Shown one piece after another: positions 1 to 8,112 of a stretch of 64,000 nucleotides of DNA. The stretch's first letter is position 1. Every line of letters starts with the position of its first letter. The notes under the pieces were generated by a model. It was not told the DNA's origin and made no database searches. It worked only from the letters and a program-made list of their open reading frames with translations. Location of the stretch: the NCBI GenBank assembly GCA_023622765.1, contig JAMNYO010000069.1, positions 1 through 64,000 on the forward strand, written 5' to 3'. Origin of the DNA: Bacteroidota bacterium (GTDB taxonomy: Bacteria > Bacteroidota > Bacteroidia > Bacteroidales > Dysgonomonadaceae). Made by a program: the position numbers and the translations under genes.

Positions 1-36
1 TTGTCTTCTGCTCGTTTGGCTTAACGAAATAGTTCA
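1..36 (+). repeat. Palindromic repeat unit, right part only
   Basis: The window opens inside a copy of the dispersed palindrome. The right half is present: the CTCTGCTCG-like block, GGCTTAACG and the terminal arm GAAATAGT. The left half lies outside the window. A complete copy follows nine bases later, so this is a tandem pair in front of an ATPase gene. Confidence 0.8.
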
Positions 37-45
37 TTAACATTA

Positions 46-114
46 GACTATTTCTTGCCACGGCATAATCCAAGTAAACTTGTCTTCTGCTCGTTTGGCT
101 TAACGAAATAGTTC
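46..114 (+). repeat. Palindromic repeat unit, complete
   Basis: Complete unit with terminal arms ACTATTTC and GAAATAGT and the self-complementary centre CAAGTAAACTTG. It closely matches the copies at 9788, 33284 and (inverted) 39591. It lies about 90 bases before the DUF4143 ATPase gene and upstream of that gene's probable promoter. Confidence 0.9.
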
Positions 115-169
115 CATACACTGAAATGAAAAGAATAAAATAATCGCATGAAAATTGAGAACTTTTGGC

Positions 170-177
170 TATTTTTG
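170..177 (+). promoter_or_regulatory. Probable -7 element (TATTTTTG)
   Basis: TATTTTTG fits the Bacteroidetes TAnnTTTG element. It ends 26 bases before the ATG at 204. No well-spaced TTG is present upstream, so only the -7 half is supported. Confidence 0.5.
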
Positions 178-203
178 CGTAAAACATAAATAGGATTTAT
201 GAT

Positions 204-1376
204 ATGCACGAATTTCTAAGAAGAGATATAGAGCCTTTTGTCCTGGAAAACCTTAATGTTTTTCCGGCAGTTGAGATATTAGGGCCCAGACAGTGCGGAA
301 AATCCACATTGGTTAAAATGATTTCCAAAGATATTGAAGATTTTATCTATATTGATCTTCAAAACATGGATGACAGAAACAGGTTGAGGGAACCTAGACT
401 GTTTTTTCAAGCCAATCGTGACCGGACAATCTGCATGGATGAAATTCAACTGATGCCGGAACTATTTTCGATACTCCGAAGTGAGATAGATAGTAACCGT
501 CACCCGGGAAGATTTATACTGTTGGGGTCTGCATCGAGGGAGTTAATTCAAAAAACTTCTGAAACCCTTGCCGGCAGAGTTGGACTTATAGAGCTAACTC
601 CTTTTACAATAAAAGAAGCGGAGCAGCACACCCGATTTAGTCTCAATAGGTTTTGGCTAAGGGGCGGATATCCGGACAGTTTCCTGGCTCAATCGGACAG
701 AGGGAGCATATTGTGGAGAGAAAATTTCATCAGAACCTATTTGGAGAGGGATATTCCACAGTTAGGATTTCAAATTTCAGCACTTCAACTGCGCAGACTG
801 CTTACCATGTGTGCCCACAACCAAGGACAGCTGTTACACTTGTCAAATCTTGCATCATCATTGGGTGTAACATACCAAACCGTTCGCAGGTATATTGACT
901 TAATGGAGCAAACATTTATTCTGCGCTCTCTGAAACCTTTTGTAAAAAACATCAAAAAACGGTTGATAAAATCGCCAAAACTCTACGTTAGAGATAGCGG
1001 ATTGTTACACAGGTTGTTGAGGATAGACGATTTTAACTCCCTCCTTGGCAACCCTGTCTTTGGAGCTTCATGGGAAGGCATGGTCATAGAGAATATTATC
1101 TCTTCGCTTCGCGATTGCGATTTTTCTTTCTATCGTAGTGCAACCGGCGATGAATTGGATTTAATTATTGAGCAGGGCGGAAAAACTATTGCCGTAGAGT
1201 GTAAAGCCTCGTCGGCACCACAGGTTATCAAAGGTTTTTGGAGGGCACTCGAAATTGTTAAGCCCGATAAAACCTACATTGTTGCACCGGTATCATCCCC
1301 TTATCCTTTTGAAAAAGATGTAGAGATTTGCAACCTATCCTATTTCCTCAATGCGGTTGTTCCGCGAATATTGTAA
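204..1376 (+). CDS. AAA ATPase with DUF4143 domain
   Basis: A 390-residue protein of the AAA_14/DUF4143 group. The Walker A motif GPRQCGKST lies near residue 27 and a Walker B-like ICMDEIQ near residue 76. The C-terminal half carries the DUF4143 domain, with a winged-helix-like stretch around residues 210-240 and a PD-(D/E)XK-like end (GDELDLII, then VECKAS). The length is normal for the family. Such ATPases are common and mobile in Bacteroidales, and their cellular role is not established. The gene stands alone: tandem palindromes and a TAnnTTTG element lie upstream, and it converges on the lipoprotein gene at 1447. The family call is firm; I propose no function. Confidence 0.85.
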   Translation: MHEFLRRDIEPFVLENLNVFPAVEILGPRQCGKSTLVKMISKDIEDFIYIDLQNMDDRNRLREPRLFFQANRDRTICMDEIQLMPELFSILRSEIDSNRHPGRFILLGSASRELIQKTSETLAGRVGLIELTPFTIKEAEQHTRFSLNRFWLRGGYPDSFLAQSDRGSILWRENFIRTYLERDIPQLGFQISALQLRRLLTMCAHNQGQLLHLSNLASSLGVTYQTVRRYIDLMEQTFILRSLKPFVKNIKKRLIKSPKLYVRDSGLLHRLLRIDDFNSLLGNPVFGASWEGMVIENIISSLRDCDFSFYRSATGDELDLIIEQGGKTIAVECKASSAPQVIKGFWRALEIVKPDKTYIVAPVSSPYPFEKDVEICNLSYFLNAVVPRIL

Positions 1377-1446
1377 ATTCACAAAGCACTACGACTTACC
1401 TCACCGCTCCCTTAACAGTTGATGAGCTGTCGGCAAAACGCTCTAT

Positions 1447-2133
1447 CTATCGCCCTTGCAAGAGAAAGAAGTTCTCATCGCCGTACCCCATATCGAACCG
1501 ACCGTTCAGGAAGGAGGTCGGCACATCGTTCAGTATCGCCTTAAACGAGAAGGTGCCGGATAGCACTACCCGCGTCAACACGTTATCAACGTAGAGGTTC
1601 TGGGCTTTTTTGATGTTGAACTCGCCTTCCAGAATATCTACATACAAGGTGTCTGAGCTTGCTAACAATGAGACCACGCATTTATCCTCCTTCAGGTTAT
1701 ACCTTTTGCCATTCAAAGAGAGCAGGTCGCCGTATGAGTCCGGTTTAAAGTCGGGTATCGAGAAAATCAAGGTGTGCGTCGTATAGCCTGCCTGCCCGTA
1801 ATAAAAAAGCCCAGCCTGATGATCATAGCCGTCAGACGTTCTTGTTGTCACAGCTCGAGTGGAATAGTCTGTCCGCCCGTAAAAATGGATGTGGCAGGAG
1901 TCGCCCCGCACGATTACCTGTGACGGCTCCTCGTTGGATTGGGAGGTGAATGGCTTTAGCCCCCAGTACACCCCGAAGCTGTTATACCCTTTTTCCGAGT
2001 AGATCGGTAGGCCGGGATTGTCTTCGTCCGGAACAAATATGGACCGGGAGAGGTGATAGTCGAATTGCGTGGAGCAGGCTGTGGCAATAACCAGGATAAG
2101 TATAGTCAGGAATAACGTGGCTATTCGTTTCAT
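1447..2133 (-). CDS. Hypothetical lipoprotein
   Basis: 228 residues with a lipoprotein signal peptide: Met-Lys-Arg, a hydrophobic run and the lipobox-like ATACS, with the lipidated cysteine near residue 20. The mature part is polar and beta-rich, with no domain I recognise. It lies 21 bases downstream of the barrel-like gene at 2155-2934 on the same strand, so the two probably form one transcription unit and act together at the cell envelope. The conserved-family status is unknown to me. Confidence 0.7.
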   Translation of the reverse strand: MKRIATLFLTILILVIATACSTQFDYHLSRSIFVPDEDNPGLPIYSEKGYNSFGVYWGLKPFTSQSNEEPSQVIVRGDSCHIHFYGRTDYSTRAVTTRTSDGYDHQAGLFYYGQAGYTTHTLIFSIPDFKPDSYGDLLSLNGKRYNLKEDKCVVSLLASSDTLYVDILEGEFNIKKAQNLYVDNVLTRVVLSGTFSFKAILNDVPTSFLNGRFDMGYGDENFFLLQGR

Positions 2134-2154
2134 CGCGGTGATTTTTTGGGGATG

Positions 2155-2934
2155 TTATTTAAATGATGATGGGTCGAGGGGTACGGCAAACGTGAACTGA
2201 ATACCCGGTAGAGTATCCGAAGATAGAAACGACCAGTTGGGTTTCGATAGGAACAGGTAAGGCATGACCACTTCAGCTCCTGCGCGCATCCCGTTGTTTA
2301 GTGTCAAGCGAAGCCCCAGACTACCGTAGAAGTTCGAGTAGAACGTGTTAGGCGTTTTGCCGGTTTCTGCCAACACTTCATCCTCGTGTGTTTGCATGCC
2401 GGGTGTCGTGAAGAGGATATGGCCCTTCTCGTGTACCTTCACCCCCGCTTGAATACCCCCTTTTAGGTACACCTGCCAGTTGCTGTAGTAACCCAGCAGG
2501 ATGATGTCTGCCTCCAGGGGGATGCTCACGTAGCCGATCGATTCATTCATCTCGTCCAATCGGTAAATATCTATGCCCCTCGCGGAGGGATGGTAGAGGT
2601 AGAGATGCGACATGTTGCTAAAGGGGAGAACCTGTTGGCTTACGTTCGTGTACCGTAATCCCGAAGCTAGGGTGACGCGGCTTTTCAAGGTGGGTAGTTC
2701 TATTTTCAACCCCGCGTAATGCATTCTACCTTCACCTGTTGCGTACTCGTTTTCGAGGTTATCGGGGTTGAAGTAACCTAGAGGGGGGTGACGAAATTCC
2801 CAGTGTCCACTCATTTTGCCCGAGAGGTTCATGAAGCCGTACTCGGCTCCCACGCGGATGGCGGTGGGGTGTTGTGCCTTTAGGGAGAGGAGTGAGATCG
2901 ATAGGAAGAGTAGAAGTAAAAGCCAATGTCTCAT
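2155..2934 (-). CDS. Outer-membrane beta-barrel-like secreted protein
   Basis: 259 residues. There is an N-terminal signal peptide (about residues 1-20, ending LKA before QHP). The body alternates polar and aromatic or hydrophobic residues (for example VGAEYGFMNL and YSNFYGSLGLRLTL), as expected of a small outer-membrane barrel of the PorT or OmpW size class. The barrel assignment is an inference from composition. It is first in a two-gene minus-strand unit with the lipoprotein at 1447, and about 300 bases of non-coding DNA lie upstream. Confidence 0.6.
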   Translation of the reverse strand: MRHWLLLLLFLSISLLSLKAQHPTAIRVGAEYGFMNLSGKMSGHWEFRHPPLGYFNPDNLENEYATGEGRMHYAGLKIELPTLKSRVTLASGLRYTNVSQQVLPFSNMSHLYLYHPSARGIDIYRLDEMNESIGYVSIPLEADIILLGYYSNWQVYLKGGIQAGVKVHEKGHILFTTPGMQTHEDEVLAETGKTPNTFYSNFYGSLGLRLTLNNGMRAGAEVVMPYLFLSKPNWSFLSSDTLPGIQFTFAVPLDPSSFK

Positions 2935-3278
2935 ACGTTGATACTATGATTGTTTAAAACTATGTTGCCGTTTCGGGTGATGATTGTAGCACTGTTTGGC
3001 AATGCCATGTTTTTTCAGCATGTCATTTGTCCAGGAATGGCACACATACTGATAAGACGCGACTTGTGAAAAAAAGCTGCACAAATGATGTTAATTAACG
3101 CTAAAACAGGTATTGGTCAATGCTTATCGGATTTAGCCTTTGCTCCCACCCTGCTTCCCATTGGCAAGCAGTTAATGGGTAGTATAATATCTGCGAAGTA
3201 AACCTGGATGCAAATATAAGCGTAAACAAGAAAGCAGGGCATTTAATAGAAATCTTTTTTGATTTTCGTTGGGCTCTC
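2935..3278. other. Intergenic region between divergent genes
   Basis: About 340 bases between the minus-strand barrel gene and the promoter of the plus-strand PEGA lipoprotein. I see no tRNA fold, no member of the palindrome family and no conserved frame. It must carry the promoter of the minus-strand pair, which I could not place with confidence. Confidence 0.5.
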
Positions 3279-3309
3279 TTGCGAGACTGTTTTTTTTAAC
3301 CTACTTTTG
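3279..3309 (+). promoter_or_regulatory. Bacteroidetes-type promoter
   Basis: TTG at 3279-3281, a 20-base spacer and TACTTTTG at 3302-3309 fit the Bacteroidetes sigma-A consensus. It places the transcript start near 3316, downstream of an in-frame ATG at 3259, and so supports translation from 3340. Confidence 0.7.
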
Positions 3310-3339
3310 TGGGGTCGTTTAAATTTAAACTTTTTCAAA

Positions 3340-3783
3340 ATGGTAAAACAGTCTTTTTTTATTAGAAGTGCGGCTATCGTGTTGGCCTTTGCGGTGTTGT
3401 TTGCCAGTTGCTCCAGTACCACGATCATCCAGTCGGAGCCGAGCGGAGCCAAGGTGTATATGAATGAGGAGTATAAAGGGGTTACCCCATTGACTTATTC
3501 CGATACCAAGATCGTGGGAAGTGTAACGACCTTGCGTTTAGAGATGGAGGGGTACGAGACGTTTAACACGCTGTTATCGAGGAACGAGACTGTTGACGTG
3601 GGAGCCATTATCGGGGGTGTATTTTTCTTGTTCCCTTTCTTATGGACTATGCAGTACAACCCGACGCACATGTACGAGTTGAAGCCTCTCAAACAGGCAT
3701 TCCTGGATAGCAAGGCGGAACAACCGGCCACTTTAACAGACTCTAAAGGGAACGAGTACGTTTCCGGCGTGTTGAAGAATTAA
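3340..3783 (+). CDS. PEGA-domain lipoprotein
   Basis: 147 residues from the ATG at 3340; a longer frame opens at 3259, but the promoter lies inside that stretch. The signal peptide ends in the lipobox FASC. It is followed by a PEGA-like segment (IIQSEPSGAKVYMNEEYKGVTP, written here only as a landmark around residues 30-50) and a second hydrophobic segment (VGAIIGGVFFLFPFLW) near residues 90-105. PEGA proteins are surface-associated and of unknown precise function. The stop is only seven bases from the convergent gamma-carbonic-anhydrase stop. Confidence 0.75.
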   Translation: MVKQSFFIRSAAIVLAFAVLFASCSSTTIIQSEPSGAKVYMNEEYKGVTPLTYSDTKIVGSVTTLRLEMEGYETFNTLLSRNETVDVGAIIGGVFFLFPFLWTMQYNPTHMYELKPLKQAFLDSKAEQPATLTDSKGNEYVSGVLKN

Positions 3784-3790
3784 CTTGACG

Positions 3791-4309
3791 TTACTTCTCC
3801 TTGAACCATTCGGAGTAGAACAGGTAGTTTCCCGCGATTTTCTGGTTTATCTCCTTGGACTGCTCGGGGTCGACCTTCTTGACGAACTTGGCGGGGACAC
3901 CGGCGTAGATGCTCCCAGGCTCTACCTGTGTGCCGTTCAGCACCACTGCCCCCGCGGCGATGATGGCCCCTTCGCCCACGACCGCGTGATCCAGCACGAT
4001 GGCGCCCATGCCAATCAGGGCGCCATCGTGTATTTCAGCACCGTGTATGATCGCGTTATGGCCAATCGATACATCGTTGCCGATAACCGCAACCGATTTT
4101 TGGTATAAGGTATGGATGACTGCGCCGTCCTGTACGTTCACCCGGTCACCCAGTCGGATGGAGTTGACGTCGCCCCGCAGCACGGCGTTGAACCATATGC
4201 TGCAGTCGCGGCCCATGATCACGTCGCCAATCACGGTGGCGTTCTCCGCCAGGTAGCAGTTTTCGCCCATCTCGGGGGTGAACCCGCGGACCGATTTCAC
4301 CAGCGCCAT
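3791..4309 (-). CDS. Gamma-carbonic anhydrase family protein
   Basis: 172 residues built of hexapeptide repeats (left-handed beta helix), as in the YrdA/PaaY/CaiE group. The three metal-ligand histidines of gamma carbonic anhydrases are at the expected spots (GAVIHT, then IGHNAIIHG), and the C-terminus has the usual AGVPAK turn. It may hydrate CO2 or may be an uncharacterised paralogue; the family contains many proteins without proven activity. It lies downstream of the aminopeptidase gene on the same strand, with a gap of 42 bases. Confidence 0.85.
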   Translation of the reverse strand: MALVKSVRGFTPEMGENCYLAENATVIGDVIMGRDCSIWFNAVLRGDVNSIRLGDRVNVQDGAVIHTLYQKSVAVIGNDVSIGHNAIIHGAEIHDGALIGMGAIVLDHAVVGEGAIIAAGAVVLNGTQVEPGSIYAGVPAKFVKKVDPEQSKEINQKIAGNYLFYSEWFKEK

Positions 4310-4351
4310 CGTTAATACATGTTTGTCCCGTTAAATGATACGTTTGTCCCA

Positions 4352-6142
4352 TTAGATGGCTTGGGTTTTCTCTCTCAGCCAGGCTTTCTCTTCCTCGTTC
4401 AAGAACCCTTTCAGCTCGTTGTATACCTTCTCATGGTAGCCGTTCAACCACTGCACCTCTTTTTCGGTCAGCAGTTCCTTGGCAATGGGCCGCGTATCGA
4501 TAGGGCATAGGGTGATGGTCTCGAAATCGTAGAACGTGCCGAACTCTTCGCTTTCCGATCGCTTTTGCGTCACGATTAGGTTCTCGGTGCGGATGCCGTA
4601 TTGATTGGCTCGATAGACGCCCGGCTCGTTCGATGTAACCATTCCCGGCTCCAGTAGGGTGGGGTTCTCTTCAAGCCGGATATTTTGTGGTCCCTCGTGC
4701 ACGTTCAAGAAGTGGCCGATACCGTGTCCCGTGCCATGCCAGTAGGTCAGTCCGTGTTCCCACAGCGCTTTCCGGGCCAGCACGTCGAGTTGTGCGCCGC
4801 GGGTTCCTCGCGGATATATAGCGGTGGCCAATGCAATATGTCCCTTGAGGACCAGCGTGTAGTCGATCTTCATCTGTTCGGTGAGCTCACCCACTGCGAC
4901 CGTTCGGGTGATATCGGTGGTACCATCCTTGTATTGTGCACCGGAGTCGATCAGCAGTAATCCTTTTGGTTCAATCTTGAGCGCGGTTTCCGGTACTGCA
5001 CGGTAGTGAATTACCGCCCCGTTGGGGCCATACCCGGCGATGGTAGCGAAGCTCTCACCCACGAACAGAGCTTGTTGTGACCGGAACTCGAAGAGCTTAT
5101 CGGCGACCGTTACCTCGCTGACCTCACCAGTGGGTACCGCTTTTTCCAACCACATGTAAAATTTCACGAGCGCTACCCCATCCTTGACCATCGCGTTACG
5201 GAAACCTTTCAGTTCGGTTTCATTCTTCACGCTCTTCATCAGGTCGAGGGGTGAGGGCACGTCGATAATCCTGCAGGTGGAGGGGATGGTGTGTAGCAGC
5301 TTGTAGTTGATTTTGCTCCCCGTTACGCAGACCGAGCTGCCTTTGGGCAAGTTGGCCACGTAGTTAAAAATGGTGTGATAGGGGGCGATTGTAATCCCCT
5401 GTTCCTTGTAGGCAGCGGCGATCTCATCGGTCAGCTTCACTGGATCGATGAATAGCACCGTTTCTTTCCCCGATACATACGCGTAGGCTACCGCTACCGG
5501 GTTGTAATCCACGTCGTTCCCCCGCAGGTTAAAGAGCCAGGCGATGGTGTCGAGGGTCACCACGATCGCTCCATCGGCGTTCACCTTTTTTAGCTCATCG
5601 TTCACGCGGTCGATCTTGCTTTTCACGCTCTCGCCGGCCACGTCGACCGGCAACGTGAAGACCTTGTTCTTTGGAATCTCAGGCCGTTCTTCCCGGATGA
5701 CTTCAAACGGGTCGAACGAGGTGTTCAGCTTGATGCCCACCGCTTCGAGGCGGCTTTTCAGCGCGTTGCCCTCTGATGCGGCATAGACCAGTCCATCAAT
5801 GCCTACCGTGCCTCCTTGGCCCACCTGCTCGATGATCCAGTCGGTCATTTCGGGTGTGTCGAGCTGTCCCATCTTGAACAGGTCGAACCCCGTTCCGTCC
5901 AACTCGTCCGCCGCTTGCAGGAAGTAGCGGGAGTCGGTCCACACGCCTGCCTTCTCCTTGGTGACGACGGCTGTTCCGGCCGATCCGGTGAAGCCGGTGA
6001 TCCATTTTCGGGACTCCCAGTACTTCGGGGGATATTCGCTCAAGTGGGCATCGGTACTGGGGACGATAAACGCGTCGAGCTGTCTCTCTTCCATGAACTG
6101 CCTCATCGCGGCAACTCTTTCGGGAATTGGGTTCTTCTTCAT
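4352..6142 (-). CDS. pepP: Xaa-Pro aminopeptidase (M24B)
   Basis: 596 residues, the long form with two creatinase-like N-terminal domains and a C-terminal pita-bread metallopeptidase domain. The dinuclear metal ligands are visible: Asp in LLIDSGAQ, Asp in GTTDITR, His in HGIGHFL, Glu in TSNEPGVY and Glu in IRTENL. It removes an N-terminal residue that precedes proline, in the cytoplasm. It starts nine bases after the ETF stop on the same strand, so it may be cotranscribed with the ETF genes, though no functional link is obvious. Confidence 0.93.
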   Translation of the reverse strand: MKKNPIPERVAAMRQFMEERQLDAFIVPSTDAHLSEYPPKYWESRKWITGFTGSAGTAVVTKEKAGVWTDSRYFLQAADELDGTGFDLFKMGQLDTPEMTDWIIEQVGQGGTVGIDGLVYAASEGNALKSRLEAVGIKLNTSFDPFEVIREERPEIPKNKVFTLPVDVAGESVKSKIDRVNDELKKVNADGAIVVTLDTIAWLFNLRGNDVDYNPVAVAYAYVSGKETVLFIDPVKLTDEIAAAYKEQGITIAPYHTIFNYVANLPKGSSVCVTGSKINYKLLHTIPSTCRIIDVPSPLDLMKSVKNETELKGFRNAMVKDGVALVKFYMWLEKAVPTGEVSEVTVADKLFEFRSQQALFVGESFATIAGYGPNGAVIHYRAVPETALKIEPKGLLLIDSGAQYKDGTTDITRTVAVGELTEQMKIDYTLVLKGHIALATAIYPRGTRGAQLDVLARKALWEHGLTYWHGTGHGIGHFLNVHEGPQNIRLEENPTLLEPGMVTSNEPGVYRANQYGIRTENLIVTQKRSESEEFGTFYDFETITLCPIDTRPIAKELLTEKEVQWLNGYHEKVYNELKGFLNEEEKAWLREKTQAI

Positions 6143-6151
6143 CTTTACGTT

Positions 6152-8092
6152 TTATTTAGTCGGTTCTACTCCGAAGGTGAACCCGCCCTTTACCCGGTCG
6201 ATTAATTCAGGCACCACATCCTCGTACTCCCCTACAATACCAAAATCGGCGTGGCTAAAGATGGAGGCTTTCGGGTTGTGGTCGATGGCCACGATGGTGC
6301 CTGATTCTTTCATCCCGTAGATATGTTGAATGGCACCACTAATCCCGACGGCCACGTACACCTTGGGACGCACGGTTCGGCCTGTTTGGCCTACCTGCCT
6401 GGCGTACTCTGCCACGCCCTCATCGACCACCACGCGGCTACTGGCCCATTCCGCCTTAATCCCTTTCTCTTTGAGGGCCGAAGCCAACTCTTTGACCAGT
6501 TTCAGGTTGTCGGAAGTGGCTCCGCGACCACCCGAGATGATCACGTCAGCGTCTTGCAGGCTCTGCAGACCTCCCTCTCCCCGTACCGTTTTGCGGATCT
6601 TCACAACGAAATCCTCCTCTTTCAGTTCCGGCTTGAAAGTCGAGAGAGTGCCGGTACGTCCCTCTTGTCGTTTCGGTATCGGGAAGGTGCCGGGGCGCGC
6701 CGTGGATATTTGAGGGTAGATAAAACCCAGGATGGTTGCCAGTTTACTCTCACCGTACGTTGGGCGTCGCGAGTGTAGTATAGGGCGGATAATCTCCTTA
6801 TCTTTACGGTTCACATACTCACCAATCTCCAGGCCGGTGCAGTCGGCCGTGACCCCGCTACCCGTCCTCATCCCTATACGGGGTGCCAGTTCTCGGCCTG
6901 CCGTTGTCGCCGCGAAAATGGCAATTTCCGGTTTCCGCTTCCGGATGACTTGAGTGAGGATATCAGAGAAGGGCAACACCAGGTACTCTTCTAGTCGGTC
7001 GTCTTCTACCAGGACCACCTCATCGCTGCCGTATTCGAAAAGCGTTTTTGCCAAGGGCTTCACGTTTTTACCGATTAGCACGGTCGTTATTTTCGTGTCA
7101 TCGCCCAGCTGTTCGGCCAGGTTGCGTGAGGGGGTCAGCAGCTCTAGCGAGGAGGGGGATATCTTGCCGTTCACCACCTCTGCCCAGGTGAGGATGCCCC
7201 GGTTCCCTTCGCGGGTGTCGATCACCGGGAAGTCGGGGGTTTCCTTGGCTTTCCTCTCTTTCTCCTCTTTCTTCTGTAGCGTGTTTCCACCCTTTTCGAA
7301 TTGAGCGATAAAGCTATCCACCAGCTCTTTGTCGCCGCTCCCTTCGGCCATCATCACCGGGGGACGGTCGCTGGTTATATTCTGCACGTTGGCCACGATG
7401 GTTGGTGAGCCAGCCAACCCGATTTTCGGGCTGGTTAGGTTGATGTCATCCACGCCAAGCACCGTGATGGGTGTATTGCGGGCCTTGATGGCCCCGCTCA
7501 GTGACGGCTTGCGGGGGGCGATGCCGGTTGGGGCCAGCGAGACCACGCAGGGCATTGGTAGTTGCAGTTCTTGGTAGCCACCTTCGATAATACGCCTGGC
7601 GATGATGTTCCCCTTCCCGTCGGCTTCTACCCGTTCCACGAACGTGGCTTGGGGCAGGCCCATGTTCTCTGCCACTTGTGATGGCACATGGGCCGTGTCG
7701 CCGTCACTCGTCTGTCGTCCGGTGAAAATGATGAAGGGCTCTTTTGACTCTTTAGTGAAGCCTAGGTGCATAAGCAGGGTCGACAGTGCCAATCCCGTGG
7801 CGTAGGTGTCGCTCCCACCCAACTTCCGGTCCGATAGGAGGTACGCTTCGTCATACCCCATCGATAGGGCTGTTTTCAGCGCCGTCTCGAAGGAGTAGGG
7901 CCCCATGGAGCAGGCGATCATGCGTGCGTCGGGGTATTTTTTCTTCAGCTGGAGTCCAGCTTCTAGTCCGAACTGGCAATCGATGTTGATGATGGATTTG
8001 GCTTTGGTCCGGTCCATCAAGCCATCCTCTCCCATACGCATTTCGCTGGGGAGTGGAACTTGTTTGATTAAACTGATAATTGTTAGTGCCAT
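6152..8092 (-). CDS. etfBA: Electron transfer flavoprotein, beta and alpha fused
   Basis: One 646-residue chain holds both ETF subunits. Residues 1-268 are EtfB (SLIKQVP start, nucleotide loop GRQTSDGDTAHVP near 125). Residues 269-290 are a charged Lys/Glu linker. Residues from about 297 are EtfA, ending in the FAD domain (SGGRGATS, QVGQTGRTV, GISGAIQH, IVAIDHNP). ETF takes electrons from acyl-CoA dehydrogenases or similar flavoenzymes and passes them on. The subunits are usually separate genes; I see no stop or frameshift between the halves. The ETF-QO gene lies 20 bases upstream on the same strand, so donor and quinone reductase are probably made together. The GDTA loop resembles anaerobe-type EtfB, but bifurcation cannot be judged from this. 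Confidence 0.92.
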   Translation of the reverse strand: MALTIISLIKQVPLPSEMRMGEDGLMDRTKAKSIINIDCQFGLEAGLQLKKKYPDARMIACSMGPYSFETALKTALSMGYDEAYLLSDRKLGGSDTYATGLALSTLLMHLGFTKESKEPFIIFTGRQTSDGDTAHVPSQVAENMGLPQATFVERVEADGKGNIIARRIIEGGYQELQLPMPCVVSLAPTGIAPRKPSLSGAIKARNTPITVLGVDDINLTSPKIGLAGSPTIVANVQNITSDRPPVMMAEGSGDKELVDSFIAQFEKGGNTLQKKEEKERKAKETPDFPVIDTREGNRGILTWAEVVNGKISPSSLELLTPSRNLAEQLGDDTKITTVLIGKNVKPLAKTLFEYGSDEVVLVEDDRLEEYLVLPFSDILTQVIRKRKPEIAIFAATTAGRELAPRIGMRTGSGVTADCTGLEIGEYVNRKDKEIIRPILHSRRPTYGESKLATILGFIYPQISTARPGTFPIPKRQEGRTGTLSTFKPELKEEDFVVKIRKTVRGEGGLQSLQDADVIISGGRGATSDNLKLVKELASALKEKGIKAEWASSRVVVDEGVAEYARQVGQTGRTVRPKVYVAVGISGAIQHIYGMKESGTIVAIDHNPKASIFSHADFGIVGEYEDVVPELIDRVKGGFTFGVEPTK

Positions 8093-8112
8093 TTATTTCG
8101 TGCTATTTATAG

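Noticed and set aside
2935..3278. A tRNA or small RNA in the gap
   Set aside because: I found no cloverleaf and no terminator with a T-run.
3259..3339. Longer start of the PEGA lipoprotein
   Set aside because: The TTG/TACTTTTG promoter lies within this stretch and the signal peptide begins at 3340.
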